Below the pieces are notes generated by a model. That model was not told the DNA's origin and did not search any database. It was given only the letters and a program-made list of their open reading frames with translations. Positions 18,774-31,438 of a stretch of 64,000 nt of DNA are shown piece by piece. Within the stretch, counting starts at the first letter, position 1. The number at the start of each line of letters is the position of its first letter. This DNA is from Pseudomonas oryzihabitans. Its GTDB lineage: Bacteria; Pseudomonadota; Gammaproteobacteria; Pseudomonadales; Pseudomonadaceae. The DNA is taken from contig NZ_CP017024.1 of assembly GCF_014522265.1 (NCBI RefSeq), positions 903,501 to 967,500 of the forward strand, read 5' to 3'. Made by a program: the position numbers and the translations under genes.

Positions 18774-20366
18774 ATGACCGACCAGACCTCTCGCCTCCCC
18801 GTCCGCCGTGCGCTGATCAGCGTGTCCGACAAGACGGGCGTCGTCGACTTCGCCCGCGAACTCGCGGCCATCGGCGTGGAAATCCTGTCCACCGGCGGTA
18901 CCTACAAGCTGCTGCGCGATGAAGGCATCCCAGCGGTGGAAGTCGCCGACTACACCGGCTTCCCGGAGATGATGGACGGTCGCGTCAAGACCCTGCACCC
19001 GAAGATCCACGGCGGCATCCTCGGTCGTCGCGGCGTCGACCACGAGGTGATGAGCGAGCACGGCATCCGCCCGATCGACCTGGTCGCGGTCAACCTCTAT
19101 CCCTTCGCCGCCACCGTGGCCAAGCCCGGCTGCAGCCTGGCCGACGCCATCGAGAACATCGACATCGGCGGCCCGACCATGGTCCGCAGCGCGGCGAAGA
19201 ACCACAAGGACGTCGCCATCGTGGTCAATGCCAGTGACTACGCGGCCATCCTCGACGACCTCAAGGCCGGTGGCCTGACCTATGCCCAGCGCTTCGATCT
19301 GGCGCTCAAGGCCTTCGAGCACACCGCCGCCTACGACGGCATGATCGCCAACTACCTGGGCAGTATCGACCAGCAGGCCGAGACCCTGACCACCGACGGC
19401 CGCGCCGCCTTCCCGCGGACCTTCAGCGCCCAGTTCATCAAGGCGCAGGACATGAGATACGGCGAGAATCCGCACCAGCAGGCGGCCTTCTATGTCGAGC
19501 ACGCCAGCGAAGCCTGCGTGGCCACCGCCACCCAGCTGCAGGGCAAGGAACTGTCCTTCAACAACGTCGCCGACACCGATGCCGCCCTGGAAACCGTGAA
19601 GAGCTACGGGGAACCGGCCTGCGTCATCGTCAAGCACGCCAACCCCTGCGGCGTGGCCGTCGCCGGCGACATCCGCCAGGCCTATGAACTGGCCTATGCC
19701 ACCGACAGCGAATCGGCCTTCGGCGGCATCATCGCCTTCAACCGCGAACTGGACGCCGAAACCGCCCGCGCCATCGTCGAGCGCCAGTTCGTCGAGGTGA
19801 TCATCGCCCCGCGCGTCAGTGCCGAAGCCCGCGACGTCGTCGCGGCCAAGGCCAACGTCCGCCTGCTGGAGTGCGGCGAGTGGCCCGCCGAGCGCAAGCC
19901 CGGCCTGGACCTCAAGCGCGTCAACGGTGGCCTGCTGGTGCAGAGCCGCGACATTGCCATGATCACCGCCGACGACCTCAAGGTGGTGACCCGCCGCGCG
20001 CCCAGCGAGCAGGAGCTGCAGGACCTGATCTTCGCCTGGAAGGTGGCCAAGTTCGTCAAATCCAATGCCATCGTCTACGCCAAGGGCCAGCAGACCGTGG
20101 GCATCGGCGCCGGCCAGATGAGTCGCGTCAACTCGGCGCGCATCGCCGCCATCAAGGCCGAGCACGCCGGTCTGGCCGTGGCCGGCGCGGTCATGGCCTC
20201 GGACGCCTTCTTCCCCTTCCGCGACGGCATCGACAACGCCGCGGCCAACGGCATTACCGCGGTGATCCAGCCGGGTGGCTCCATGCGCGACGCCGAGGTG
20301 ATCGCCGCCGCCGACGAAGCCGGCATCGCCATGGTCTTCACCGGCATGCGCCACTTCCGCCACTAA
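18774..20366 (+). CDS. purH: Bifunctional AICAR transformylase / IMP cyclohydrolase
   Basis: About 530 residues catalysing the last two steps of IMP synthesis. The N-terminal cyclohydrolase domain (1-200) has [22 protein letters not shown] and [13 protein letters not shown]. The C-terminal transformylase domain has [14 protein letters not shown], the catalytic KHANPCG and [10 protein letters not shown] near the end. Three ATGs lie in frame at 18762, 18768 and 18774. The third was chosen because GGA sits 7 bases before it and [14 protein letters not shown] matches the remembered family start. It is followed by purD, so purine genes are grouped. Confidence 0.96.
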   Translation: MTDQTSRLPVRRALISVSDKTGVVDFARELAAIGVEILSTGGTYKLLRDEGIPAVEVADYTGFPEMMDGRVKTLHPKIHGGILGRRGVDHEVMSEHGIRPIDLVAVNLYPFAATVAKPGCSLADAIENIDIGGPTMVRSAAKNHKDVAIVVNASDYAAILDDLKAGGLTYAQRFDLALKAFEHTAAYDGMIANYLGSIDQQAETLTTDGRAAFPRTFSAQFIKAQDMRYGENPHQQAAFYVEHASEACVATATQLQGKELSFNNVADTDAALETVKSYGEPACVIVKHANPCGVAVAGDIRQAYELAYATDSESAFGGIIAFNRELDAETARAIVERQFVEVIIAPRVSAEARDVVAAKANVRLLECGEWPAERKPGLDLKRVNGGLLVQSRDIAMITADDLKVVTRRAPSEQELQDLIFAWKVAKFVKSNAIVYAKGQQTVGIGAGQMSRVNSARIAAIKAEHAGLAVAGAVMASDAFFPFRDGIDNAAANGITAVIQPGGSMRDAEVIAAADEAGIAMVFTGMRHFRH

Positions 20367-20451
20367 GGCCCGCCACGGCGAGGGCCGCAGCCCTCACCGT
20401 CGACCCATTTGCGTGGCGGACGTGCCCAGCGTCCGCCCAGAGGAAAGCTTC

Positions 20452-21735
20452 ATGAACGTACTCATCATCGGCAGCGGCGGTCGCGAACACGCCCTGGCCT
20501 GGAAGGTCGCCCAGGACACCCGGGTCACCAAGGTCTACGTCGCCCCCGGCAACGCCGGCACCGCCACCGAAGCCAAGTGCGAGAACGTCGCCCTCGACGT
20601 CCTGGCCCTGGAGCAACTGGCCGACTTCGCCGCCGCCAACGTCGAGCTGACCATCGTCGGTCCCGAGGCGCCGCTGGTGGCCGGCGTGGTCGACCTGTTC
20701 CGCAGCCGGGGCCTGCCCTGCTTCGGCCCCACCGCCGGCGCGGCGCAACTGGAAGGCTCCAAGGCCTTCACCAAGGATTTCCTCGCGCGCCATCAGATCC
20801 CCACCGCCGCCTACGCCAACTTCACCGAGGTGGAGCCGGCGCTGGCCTATCTGCGCGAGCAGGGTGCGCCCATCGTGATCAAGGCCGATGGCCTGGCCGC
20901 CGGCAAGGGCGTGATCGTCGCCATGACCCTGGCCGAAGCCGAGGACGCCGTGCGTGACATGCTCTCCGGCAATGCCTTCGGCGATGCCGGTGCGCGAGTG
21001 GTGATAGAGGAATTCCTCGATGGCGAGGAAGCCAGCTTCATCGTCATGGTGGATGGCAAGAACGTGCTGCCGATGGCCACCAGCCAGGACCACAAGCGCG
21101 TCGGCGACGGCGACAGCGGTCCCAACACCGGCGGCATGGGCGCCTACTCCCCGGCGCCGGTGGTGACCGCGGCGGTCCATGACCGGGTCATGCGCGAGAT
21201 CATCGAACCCACCGTGGCCGGCATGGCCAGCGAAGGCAATGTCTACACCGGCTTCCTCTATGCCGGCCTGATGATCGACCAGAGTGGCGCACCCAAGGTC
21301 ATCGAATTCAACTGCCGGTTCGGCGATCCCGAGACCCAGCCGGTGATGCTGCGCCTGCAGTCCAGCCTGGTGCTGCTGGCGGAGGCCGCCCTGGCCGAGG
21401 CCCTCGACAAGATCGAAGCCTGCTGGGATCCACGTCCGAGCCTGGGCATCGTCCTGGCCGCCGGCGGTTATCCGGGCGACTATGCCAAGGGTGACGCAAT
21501 CGCCGGTCTCGAGGCCGCCGCAGCGCTGCCGGGCAAGGTGTTCCACGCCGGCACCGGCCTGCGCGACGGTCAGGTCGTCACCGCCGGCGGTCGGGTGCTG
21601 TGCGCCACGGCTCTGGGCGAAACGGTCTCCGCCGCCCAGCAGAACGCCGCTGCGCTGGCCCGGGAAATCTCCTGGCAGGGCTGCTTCTACCGCAGCGACA
21701 TCGGCTACCGCGCCATCGCTCGCGAGCGACAGTGA
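20452..21735 (+). CDS. purD: Phosphoribosylamine-glycine ligase
   Basis: A 427-residue ATP-grasp enzyme that joins glycine to phosphoribosylamine, the second step of de novo purine synthesis. The N-terminal MNVLIIGSGGREHALAWK and the signature FNCRFGDPETQ near residue 285 are diagnostic. Ribosome site AGAGGAAAG lies 4-8 bases before the ATG. It is 85 bases downstream of purH. The retS promoter follows within 40 bases of its stop. Confidence 0.97.
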   Translation: MNVLIIGSGGREHALAWKVAQDTRVTKVYVAPGNAGTATEAKCENVALDVLALEQLADFAAANVELTIVGPEAPLVAGVVDLFRSRGLPCFGPTAGAAQLEGSKAFTKDFLARHQIPTAAYANFTEVEPALAYLREQGAPIVIKADGLAAGKGVIVAMTLAEAEDAVRDMLSGNAFGDAGARVVIEEFLDGEEASFIVMVDGKNVLPMATSQDHKRVGDGDSGPNTGGMGAYSPAPVVTAAVHDRVMREIIEPTVAGMASEGNVYTGFLYAGLMIDQSGAPKVIEFNCRFGDPETQPVMLRLQSSLVLLAEAALAEALDKIEACWDPRPSLGIVLAAGGYPGDYAKGDAIAGLEAAAALPGKVFHAGTGLRDGQVVTAGGRVLCATALGETVSAAQQNAAALAREISWQGCFYRSDIGYRAIARERQ

Positions 21736-21771
21736 AGCTCGCCTAAGGGATCAGCCTGTTACACTGTTACG

Positions 21772-21800
21772 TCAACAGACGTGACGGGCTGGTCTATACT
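21772..21800 (+). promoter_or_regulatory. Candidate promoter of retS with overlapping dyad
   Basis: TCAACA (21772-21777) and TATACT (21795-21800) are 17 bases apart. An 8-bp dyad with one mismatch, GTTACGTC / GACGTGAC (21766-21773 and 21778-21785), covers the -35 region and could be an operator. Spotted by eye; no regulator is assigned. Confidence 0.45.
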
Positions 21801-21829
21801 CGACGTCCGCATTTGCGAAGGGAACTCTC

Positions 21830-24587
<2,758 letters not shown>

Positions 24588-24604
<17 letters not shown>

Positions 24605-24983
24605 ACCTGTCCTCGACATAGGTGATCCGGGTCTTGCCATGGGGTACCGGATTGCCTTCCTCGTCGAGATTGACGAAGACGATCTTGTCGATGGTGAGGA
24701 TGCTCTTGCGGGTGATCTTGTTGCGCACCTCGCATCTCAGGGTGATGGAGGTACGCCCGAACTCGGTGGCGGTGATGCCCAGCTCGATGATGTCGCCCTG
24801 ACGCGAGGCGCTGATGAAGTTGATCTCCGAGATGTACTTGGTCACCACCTTGGGATTTTCCAGCTGCACGATGGCGTAGATCGCCGCCTCCTCGTCGATC
24901 CATTTCAGCAGACTGCCGCCGAACAGGGTGCCATTGGCATTGAGGTCTTCGGGTTTCACCCACTTGCGGGTATGGAAGTTCAT
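24588..24983 (-). CDS. Acyl-CoA thioesterase, hotdog fold (YciA-like)
   Basis: A 131-residue hotdog-fold thioesterase. NANGTLFGGSLLKWIDEEAA (residues about 15-34) is the helix-entry signature with the conserved acid, and the strands that follow (VVTKYISEINFI, GDIIELGITATEFGRTSI) fit YciA/YbgC relatives that hydrolyse acyl-CoA in the cytoplasm. The chain-length preference is unknown. Its last 17 bases overlap the 3' end of retS tail to tail. It lies divergent to the ahcY regulatory region. Confidence 0.86.
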
Positions 24984-25071
24984 CAGGGCTCCTTGAATTT
25001 CCAGGGGGTTGAGGCATCAGATCAGGGTGCGCACGGTAGATTCCGGTCGACATGAGGCAGAGCGCCACCCT

Positions 25072-25099
25072 TTGGGTTTATCGCGATCCTCGTTATACT
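25072..25099 (+). promoter_or_regulatory. Candidate promoter upstream of the SAH riboswitch
   Basis: TATACT (25094-25099) is a good -10 box; TTGGGT (25072-25077) at 16 bases is a poor -35. The start point would fall near 25106, about 29 bases before the aptamer, consistent with the aptamer being transcribed in the ahcY leader. Confidence 0.5.
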
Positions 25100-25134
25100 G
25101 CCCGCGCATCGCGGCCACCAGGCCGCCCCGCCTT

Positions 25135-25241
25135 CCGTTCGAGGGGCGCTGCAGCACGCTGCGTTATCCCATCCTAGCCGACCCGCCGCTGGCGCGGGCA
25201 TCACGGCCGGCATGACGTCAGACGTTGTCAGGCTCGAACGG
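25135..25241 (+). promoter_or_regulatory. S-adenosylhomocysteine (SAH) riboswitch
   Basis: A 9-bp perfect helix P1 joins CCGTTCGAG (25135-25143) with CTCGAACGG (25233-25241). Just inside P1 lie the conserved GGGCGCTGC (25144-25152) and, on the 3' side, CAGGCTCG, the core of the SAH class. Such aptamers bind SAH and raise expression of SAH recycling genes, and this one is immediately upstream of ahcY. Downstream, CCATTCG (25269-25275) pairs with CGAATGG (25283-25289), partly covering the GGAG ribosome site at 25288-25291, a plausible translation switch. Family assignment is by motif memory; a covariance search was not possible. Confidence 0.85.
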
Positions 25242-25299
25242 AGCGTTATCAGAACGCATCAACGGCGCCCATTCGCACCTAACGAATGGAGACTCTTCA

Positions 25300-26706
25300 A
25301 TGAGCGCTGTCCTCACGCCTGCCGCTTTCAACGATTTCAAGGTCGCCGACATCTCCCTGGCCGACTGGGGTCGTCGCGAAGTCATCATCGCCGAATCGGA
25401 AATGCCCGCCCTCATGGCGCTGCGTGGCAAGTACGCCGGTGAGCAACCCCTGGCCGGTGCCAAGATCCTCGGCTGCATCCACATGACCATCCAGACCGCC
25501 GTGCTCATCGAGACCCTGGTGGCCCTGGGCGCCGAAGTGCGCTGGTCCAGCTGCAACATCTTCTCCACCCAGGACCAGGCCGCCGCCGCCATCGCCGCCG
25601 CCGGTATCCCGGTGTTCGCCTGGAAGGGCGAGACCGAAGCCGAATACGAGTGGTGCATCGAGCAGACCATCCTCAAGGACGGCCAGCCCTGGGACGCCAA
25701 CATGGTGCTGGACGACGGCGGTGACCTGACCCAGATCCTGCACGACAAGTATCCGCAGGTGCTGGAGCGCGTCCACGGCATCACCGAAGAGACCACCACT
25801 GGCGTACACCGCCTGCTGGACATGCTCAAGGACGGCACCCTCAAGGTCCCGGCGATCAACGTCAACGACTCGGTCACCAAGAGCAAGAACGACAACAAGT
25901 ACGGTTGCCGCCACAGCCTCAACGACGCCATCAAGCGCGCCACCGACCACCTGCTGTCCGGCAAGCAGGCGCTGGTGATCGGCTACGGCGACGTAGGCAA
26001 GGGCTCGGCCGCCTCGCTGCGTCAGGAAGGCATGATCGTCAAGGTCTCGGAAGTCGACCCGATCTGCGCCATGCAGGCCTGCATGGACGGCTACGAGCTG
26101 GTCTCGCCCTATGTCGATGGCCTGAACGACGGCACCGAAGCCTCGGTGGATCGCGCCCTGCTGGGCAAGATCGACCTGATCGTCACCACCACTGGCAACG
26201 TCAACGTCTGTGACGCCAACATGCTCAAGGCGCTGAAGAAGCGCGCCCTGGTGTGCAACATCGGTCACTTCGACAACGAGATCGACACCGCCTTCATGCG
26301 CCAGCACTGGGGCTGGGAAGAGGTGAAGCCGCAGGTGCACAAGATCCACCGCACCGGTCTGACCGTCGACTCGGCCAACGACGACTACCTGATTCTGCTG
26401 GCCGAAGGCCGCCTGGTGAACCTGGGCAACGCCACCGGCCACCCCAGCCGCATCATGGACGGCTCCTTCGCCAACCAGGTGCTGGCGCAGATTCACCTGT
26501 TCCAGGAGAAGTTCGCCGACCTGCCGGTCGCGGAGAAGACCGCCAACGTCACCGTCATGGTCCTGCCCAAGAAGCTCGACGAAGAAGTGGCGCTGGAAAT
26601 GGTGAAGGGCTTCGGTGGCGTGGTGACCCGTCTGACCGAAGCTCAGGCCAAGTACATCGGCGTGACCCAGGAAGGCCCCTTCAAGCCCGACAGCTACCGC
26701 TACTGA
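25300..26706 (+). CDS. ahcY: Adenosylhomocysteinase
   Basis: A 468-residue NAD-dependent enzyme that splits S-adenosylhomocysteine into adenosine and homocysteine, removing the inhibitory product of SAM-dependent methylations. [31 protein letters not shown] and the NAD-binding [14 protein letters not shown] are diagnostic, and the C-terminus ends in KPDSYRY. The ATG at 25300 has GGAG 8 bases upstream and agrees with the family start. It is controlled by the SAH riboswitch in its leader. metF follows 52 bases on, so homocysteine made here can be remethylated. Confidence 0.98.
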   Translation: MSAVLTPAAFNDFKVADISLADWGRREVIIAESEMPALMALRGKYAGEQPLAGAKILGCIHMTIQTAVLIETLVALGAEVRWSSCNIFSTQDQAAAAIAAAGIPVFAWKGETEAEYEWCIEQTILKDGQPWDANMVLDDGGDLTQILHDKYPQVLERVHGITEETTTGVHRLLDMLKDGTLKVPAINVNDSVTKSKNDNKYGCRHSLNDAIKRATDHLLSGKQALVIGYGDVGKGSAASLRQEGMIVKVSEVDPICAMQACMDGYELVSPYVDGLNDGTEASVDRALLGKIDLIVTTTGNVNVCDANMLKALKKRALVCNIGHFDNEIDTAFMRQHWGWEEVKPQVHKIHRTGLTVDSANDDYLILLAEGRLVNLGNATGHPSRIMDGSFANQVLAQIHLFQEKFADLPVAEKTANVTVMVLPKKLDEEVALEMVKGFGGVVTRLTEAQAKYIGVTQEGPFKPDSYRY

Positions 26707-26712
26707 TGGCCA

Positions 26713-26740
26713 GGCCACCCGTTCCCCGGAGCGGGTGGCC
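26713..26740 (+). other. Intercistronic hairpin between ahcY and metF
   Basis: A 9-bp perfect stem (GGCCACCCG 26713-26721 with CGGGTGGCC 26732-26740) lies 7 bases after the ahcY stop. No T tract follows, so it is more likely an mRNA stabiliser or weak attenuator than a full terminator. Confidence 0.5.
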
Positions 26741-26758
26741 GCCCACGAGAGAGACGAC

Positions 26759-27595
26759 GTGAAACCCAGTCTGAGTTTCGAATTCTTTCCCTGCAAGACC
26801 GAAGCGGGCCACGAGAAGCTGATCGCCACGGCGCGGCAACTGGCAAGTCATGGGCCGGAGTTCTTTTCCTGCACCTATGGCGCCGGCGGTTCGACCCGCG
26901 ACGGTACCTATCGCACCGTGCGCCAGCTCAACGACGAGGTCGGGGTGCCGACCGCACCGCACCTGTCGTGCGTCGGTGACAGCAAGGCCAAGCTGCGCGA
27001 GTTGCTGCAGCAGTACCGGGAAGCCGGCATCAACCGTATCGTCGCCCTGCGCGGCGACCTGCCGTCCGGCATGGGCCTGTCCGGCGGTGGCGAATTGCGC
27101 CACGCCAGCGATCTGGTCGCCTTCATCCGCGAGGAAACCGGTGATCACTTCCATATCGAAGTCGCCGCCTATCCGGAAACCCATCCGCAGGCGCGCAGCT
27201 TTACGGACGACGTGCGCAATTTCGTGTACAAGATGCAGGCCGGTGCTGACCGCGCGGTCACCCAGTACTTTTTCAACGCCGATTGCTACTTCCATTTTGT
27301 GGAACGTGTCCGCAAACTGGGAGTCGAAGCCCCAGTGATCCCTGGCATCATGCCGATCACCAACTACAGCAAGTTGGCGCGCTTCTCCGATGCCTGTGGC
27401 GCTGAACTGCCACGCTGGCTGCGGAAGCAACTGGAAGCCTACGGTGACGACACCCAGAGCATCCAGGCTTTTGGCGAAGAAGTCATGACCGACCTCTGCG
27501 AGCGACTGCTCGAAGGTGGGGCACCCGGTGTGCACTTCTATACCCTGAACCAAGCGGAGCCGTGTATCGCCATCTGGCGAAACCTCGGTTTTTGA
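26759..27595 (+). CDS. metF: Methylenetetrahydrofolate reductase
   Basis: A 278-residue FAD enzyme that reduces 5,10-methylene-THF to 5-methyl-THF, the methyl donor for methionine synthesis. [16 protein letters not shown] at the N-terminus, [31 protein letters not shown] and ITQYFF-type TQYFFNAD are the FAD- and folate-binding segments. The GTG at 26759 was chosen because homologues have only a few residues before SFEFF; an in-frame GTG at 26735 would add eight residues. With ahcY it forms a methyl-cycle pair. Confidence 0.96.
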   Translation: MKPSLSFEFFPCKTEAGHEKLIATARQLASHGPEFFSCTYGAGGSTRDGTYRTVRQLNDEVGVPTAPHLSCVGDSKAKLRELLQQYREAGINRIVALRGDLPSGMGLSGGGELRHASDLVAFIREETGDHFHIEVAAYPETHPQARSFTDDVRNFVYKMQAGADRAVTQYFFNADCYFHFVERVRKLGVEAPVIPGIMPITNYSKLARFSDACGAELPRWLRKQLEAYGDDTQSIQAFGEEVMTDLCERLLEGGAPGVHFYTLNQAEPCIAIWRNLGF

Positions 27596-27660
27596 AGTCG
27601 GCCAGGCGAACTGGCGGCGACTTTACCCAATCGTGATTACCGCTATCGGTCATCGTCCGA

Positions 27661-27719
27661 CTCGTCATCCAGCGCAGGATGACGAGGGTGGGCGAGACGT
27701 CCCAAGCCTTTCGGACGTC
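27661..27719 (+). promoter_or_regulatory. Two strong hairpins in the rhlE leader
   Basis: A 10-bp perfect stem with a 6-base loop (CTCGTCATCC 27661-27670, GGATGACGAG 27677-27686) is followed by a 7-bp perfect stem (GACGTCC 27696-27702, GGACGTC 27713-27719). Neither has a T tract, and the second ends about 60 bases before the rhlE start codon. They could form a structured 5' leader that the helicase itself or cold shock controls; that is inference. Confidence 0.45.
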
Positions 27720-27779
27720 AACCGGCAGCGCAACCGCGCCCCCACGTCGGCGGGACGCCGACAGAGACAGGAACCCCGC

Positions 27780-29675
27780 ATGTCCTTCATTTCCCTCGGT
27801 CTCTCCGAGGCCCTTGCCCGCGCTGTGGAAGACGCTGGCTACACGAATCCCACGCCTGTTCAGCAACGCGCCATTCCGGCCGTCCTGCAGGGTCGCGATC
27901 TGATGGTGGCTGCCCAGACCGGCACCGGCAAGACCGGTGGCTTCGCGCTGCCGGTGCTCGAGCGCCTGTTTCCCAACGGTCATCCCGATGGTCACCACTA
28001 TGTGGCCAAGCAGCCCCGCGTGCTGGTGCTGACGCCGACCCGTGAACTGGCGGCCCAGGTCCACGACAGCTTCAAGGTGTACGCCCGCGACCTGCCCATG
28101 CGCAGCGCCTGCGTCTTCGGTGGCGTCGGCCTCAAGCCGCAGGTCACCGCCCTGGCCAAGGGTGTCGACGTGCTCGTCGCCTGCCCGGGTCGCCTGCTGG
28201 ACCTCGCCGGTCAGCAGAGCGTCGATCTGTCCGCCATCGAGGTCCTGGTGCTGGACGAAGCCGACCGCATGCTGGACATGGGCTTCATCCACGATGTGAA
28301 GAAGGTCCTGGCCCGTCTGCCGGCCCGCCGCCAGAACCTGCTGTTCTCGGCCACCTTCTCCAAGGACATTACCGACCTCGCCGGCAAGCTGCTGCAGGAT
28401 CCCGAGCGGATCGAGGTCACCCCGCCGAACACCACCGTCGAGCGCATCGAGCAGCGGCTGTTCCGAATCCCCGCCAACCAGAAGCGCGCCCTACTCGCCC
28501 ACCTGATCACCCTGGGTGCCTGGGAACAGGTGCTGGTGTTCACCCGGACCAAGCACGGTGCCAACCGCCTGGCCGAGTACCTGAACAAGCATGGCCTGCC
28601 ATCGGCGCCGATCCATGGCAACAAGAGCCAGAACGCCCGCACCAAGGCCCTGGCCGACTTCAAGAGCAACGAGGTTCGTGTCCTCGTCGCCACCGACATC
28701 GCCGCTCGCGGCCTGGACATCGATCAGTTGCCCCACGTGGTCAACTTCGAGCTGCCCAATGTCGAGGAAGACTATGTCCACCGTATCGGCCGCACCGGTC
28801 GGGCCGGTCGCAGCGGCGAAGCCATTTCGCTGGTCTCCCCGGACGAAGAGAAGCTGCTCAAGGCCATCGAGCGCCTGACCAAGCAGAGCATCCAGGACGG
28901 CGACATGCAGGGCTTCGACCCGCAGTCCGTGCCGCCCGAGCAGCCGGAAGTCCGGGCACCCCGCGAACCGCGTGGCAAGCCGCAGCAGAATCGCCAGAAG
29001 AAGGCCGACAAGCAGGCGCGCAGCGAAGGCAGAGGCCAGGGTCAGGGTCAAGCCCAGAACCCGGGCAAGGCCGCCGGTGGCGAGCAGTCCGGCGCTCAGC
29101 CCCAGGGCGAGCGCAAGGGGCGTTCCCGCAATCGTCGCGACCGCCGCGATCGCGATGACGCCGGCCAGGACAAGGCCGCCGTGCAACCCGGCCAGGCCGT
29201 TGCCCAGCAGCCGCGCAATCGTGATCCGGAAGAATTTCTGGATGACGCCTACGACAACTTCGGCAACAGCGTCGACTACGTGAGTCCCTACCAGGGCAAG
29301 GGCCGCAAGGGTCCGCGCAGTGGCAACGGCGGCAGCGCGCCGCGCGCCGCCACGACCGGCGGCCAGGGCCAGCCCCGTCAGGGTCAAGGCCAGGGCCAGG
29401 GCGCTGCCCGCGGTCCGCGCAGCCAGCAACAGCAGCAGCCCGGCAAGCGGCGTGGTCAGAACGGTCAGCCCCGTGCCGCCCGGCCCTATGAAGCCGCGCC
29501 CAGCGAGCCGCGCGCCTATGCCACGGAAGAGCGGGCGTCGAACAAGCCGCAGCCGAAGATCGTGCACAAGCCGTCGCGTGCCGATCGCCTGCCGACCCTG
29601 GAGCAGTTGGAAGAGATGCCAAGCCGGCCGCGCAGCGAGAAGCCCGCGCTGCTGACCCGCAACCGCGACGCCTGA
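27780..29675 (+). CDS. rhlE: RhlE-type DEAD-box ATP-dependent RNA helicase
   Basis: A 631-residue cytoplasmic RNA helicase. Motifs in order: Q-motif TNPTPVQQ (22-29), motif I AQTGTGKT (45-52), PTRELAAQ, motif II DEAD (159-162), SAT, ARGLDI and motif [13 protein letters not shown]. From about residue 385 the tail is a long low-complexity region rich in Gln, Gly, Arg and Lys, interrupted by a short acidic segment ([20 protein letters not shown]) and likely disordered RNA-binding sequence. Family members act in cold adaptation, ribosome assembly or mRNA decay. AGGA lies 8 bases before the ATG. The leader contains two strong hairpins. Confidence 0.92.
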   Translation: MSFISLGLSEALARAVEDAGYTNPTPVQQRAIPAVLQGRDLMVAAQTGTGKTGGFALPVLERLFPNGHPDGHHYVAKQPRVLVLTPTRELAAQVHDSFKVYARDLPMRSACVFGGVGLKPQVTALAKGVDVLVACPGRLLDLAGQQSVDLSAIEVLVLDEADRMLDMGFIHDVKKVLARLPARRQNLLFSATFSKDITDLAGKLLQDPERIEVTPPNTTVERIEQRLFRIPANQKRALLAHLITLGAWEQVLVFTRTKHGANRLAEYLNKHGLPSAPIHGNKSQNARTKALADFKSNEVRVLVATDIAARGLDIDQLPHVVNFELPNVEEDYVHRIGRTGRAGRSGEAISLVSPDEEKLLKAIERLTKQSIQDGDMQGFDPQSVPPEQPEVRAPREPRGKPQQNRQKKADKQARSEGRGQGQGQAQNPGKAAGGEQSGAQPQGERKGRSRNRRDRRDRDDAGQDKAAVQPGQAVAQQPRNRDPEEFLDDAYDNFGNSVDYVSPYQGKGRKGPRSGNGGSAPRAATTGGQGQPRQGQGQGQGAARGPRSQQQQQPGKRRGQNGQPRAARPYEAAPSEPRAYATEERASNKPQPKIVHKPSRADRLPTLEQLEEMPSRPRSEKPALLTRNRDA

Positions 29676-29681
29676 TGGCCG

Positions 29682-29747
29682 ACGGGCCGCTCAGGCGGCC
29701 CGTTCACCAGGCAAAAAGAAACCCCGCCATGGCGGGGTTTCTTTTTT
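29682..29747. terminator. Bidirectional terminator between rhlE and the PA4642-type gene
   Basis: A first hairpin (ACGGGCCGC 29682-29690 with GCGGCCCGT 29695-29703) is followed by a near-perfect palindrome: 29713-29728 pairs with 29731-29746 around a CCCGCCATGGCGGG core flanked by an A-rich and a T-rich arm. The T run (29742-29747) serves the plus strand and the A run (29713-29717) serves the minus strand, fitting the convergent genes on either side. Confidence 0.9.
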
Positions 29748-29757
29748 ATGCGGCCAT

Positions 29758-30045
29758 TTAGGCGTGGGCGGCGCGCAGGGCGTCGATATAGGGCTCGGCC
29801 TGGCGATGACTACGGATCAGCTCGATGAAGTCTTCACCCTGGTCGTTACGGGCATCCAGGTCGTAGCCGGCCTCGACGAAGAAGCCGACGAAGCGCTCGA
29901 AGTCATCCGGGCGCAGGCCGCGATAGGCCTTGACCAGCTTGTGCAGAGACGCGGGGGTATCGTCCGCCGGCTCGACCGCGAGAAACAGCTTGATCTGCTC
30001 GTCGCTGATCTCTTCACCGATGACCTGCTTTTTATCCTTGCGCAT
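29758..30045 (-). CDS. PA4642-family conserved hypothetical protein
   Basis: A 95-residue soluble, acidic protein without signal peptide or membrane segment. It opens with MRKDKKQVIGEEISDEQIKL and continues with LHKLVKAYRGLRPDDFERFV and FVEAGYDLDARNDQGEDF; these match what I recall of a Pseudomonas family named after PA4642. The function is unknown. The second half looks like a small helical repeat (ankyrin-like GYDLDARNDQGED), which is only a resemblance. It follows the wbuC gene by 117 bases on the same strand. Confidence 0.75.
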   Translation of the reverse strand: MRKDKKQVIGEEISDEQIKLFLAVEPADDTPASLHKLVKAYRGLRPDDFERFVGFFVEAGYDLDARNDQGEDFIELIRSHRQAEPYIDALRAAHA

Positions 30046-30162
30046 CCTTTGGCTACCTGTGCTGGGGGGATTCTTTGGAGAAAAGGAGGACCGATTCTAA
30101 CCCCGCCCCTCGCCTGCCCGCCAGTGACAAACCGTGGTGATACCGCGACCCTGGTCGAAAGT

Positions 30163-30633
30163 TCAATCGAATTGAGCGCGCATCCAGCTGCGATAGCGCT
30201 CGGCGTCGGGCGCGCCCTCCAGCGGGGCCCAGGCCGGTCGTTCACCCTCGCCCAGCGGCACGAAGGGCCCGGCCTTGCATTCGAAGAACAGGCAGTCGCC
30301 CTCCAGGGCAACCAGCGCATGGTAGTGCCCGGGGGCGAGATCGACGCCCGGGCAACCGGCGCGCTGGGACAGCTCGCGGCGCAGCAGCACCTGTCCGTCT
30401 TCGCCGAAGGTCAGCAACCCGAGCCGGCCCTGCAGCACCAGCAGGCTCTCGGCCTTGTGCGGATCCAGGTGGCGATGGGGCGGTATGTAGCTGTCCTCGC
30501 ACATCCCCACCACCAGGCGATGGCAGGGCTCGTCCATGAGATGCAGGTTGTGATGGGCGCGCCGTCGCGGGCTGGCCGCCGCCTGCCGGAGCAGGTCGGC
30601 GAACAGCGCCTGATCGAACAGCCGCGTGGTCAC
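30163..30633 (-). CDS. WbuC-family cupin protein
   Basis: A 156-residue protein with a central cupin fold. RRRAHHNLH near residue 25 and the metal-site stretch PPHRHLDPHKAESLLVLQG (about 51-69), then PGHYHALVALEGDCLFFECKAGPF, match the WbuC family, found in O-antigen and other loci. The enzymatic role is not known. It starts with GTG at 30633-30631, overlapping the hpt stop by 4 bases (GTGA), so it is coupled to hpt. Confidence 0.78.
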   Translation of the reverse strand: MTTRLFDQALFADLLRQAAASPRRRAHHNLHLMDEPCHRLVVGMCEDSYIPPHRHLDPHKAESLLVLQGRLGLLTFGEDGQVLLRRELSQRAGCPGVDLAPGHYHALVALEGDCLFFECKAGPFVPLGEGERPAWAPLEGAPDAERYRSWMRAQFD

Positions 30634-31184
30634 AGCCCCTTCACGGCATAGATGCCGGGCGCGTTGCGCCAGTAGCCCTTATAGTCCATGCCGTAGCCGA
30701 AGATGTAGCGATCGATGCAGGGCAGGCCGACGTAGGTGGCTTCCAGGCCCTTGACCTTGCGGTCGTGGGTCTTGTCGATCAGCACCGCGGTGTGGACTTC
30801 GCGGGCGCCGGCATGGCGGCAGAAGTCGATGATGGCCTTGAGGGTGTGGCCCTCGTCGAAGATGTCGTCGACGATCAGCACATCGCGATCAATGAAGGAC
30901 ACCTCGGGCTTGGCCTTCCAGAACAGCTCGCCGCCGGTGGTCTCGTTGCGATAGCGGGTGGCGTGCAGGTAGGACATTTCCAGCGGGAAATGCAGCCGGG
31001 TGGCCAGCTTGCCGGTCAGGATCAGGCCGCCGTTCATCACGCAGAAGACCACCGGATTGCGCTCGGCGAGATCGGCGGTGATGGACGCGGCGATCCGGTC
31101 GATGGCCGCTTCGACCTGGGCTTCGTCATACAGGCAATCGGCTTCCTGCATGATCTGGCGGATGTGGGCGAGATCGGCGGACAT
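30630..31184 (-). CDS. hpt: Hypoxanthine-guanine phosphoribosyltransferase
   Basis: A 184-residue type I phosphoribosyltransferase for purine salvage. The PRPP-binding loop is VLIVDDIFDEGHTL (about residues 102-115), with VMNGGLILTGKLA earlier in the fold and IDKTHDRKVKGLEATYVGLP near the end. The sequence VFCVMNGGL and the length fit the hypoxanthine-guanine class. It is divergent from upp and uraA, so purine and pyrimidine base salvage sit side by side. Confidence 0.9.
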   Translation of the reverse strand: MSADLAHIRQIMQEADCLYDEAQVEAAIDRIAASITADLAERNPVVFCVMNGGLILTGKLATRLHFPLEMSYLHATRYRNETTGGELFWKAKPEVSFIDRDVLIVDDIFDEGHTLKAIIDFCRHAGAREVHTAVLIDKTHDRKVKGLEATYVGLPCIDRYIFGYGMDYKGYWRNAPGIYAVKGL

Positions 31185-31438
31185 GGGGCTTCTCCGGGGG
31201 ACGGGCGCCTGCCTGATGGTTGGCGCGGATAAAAGGCGGCAAAGGTACAGACACCGCGAACCGATCTCAAGCGCCGCCAGGCGGCTACTATTGTCGCAGG
31301 GTACTGCCCACCTCGGGTCGGATGCTTTAATGTACCGCGGTTTTTTTGTGTGCCTGCCCTCCCCGCGGCAGGCCTTCGGGCCGCCGGTCGTACCGAAAAC
31401 GTCCTCGATCCGCTGCCCTACCGTCTCTGGAGAATCCC

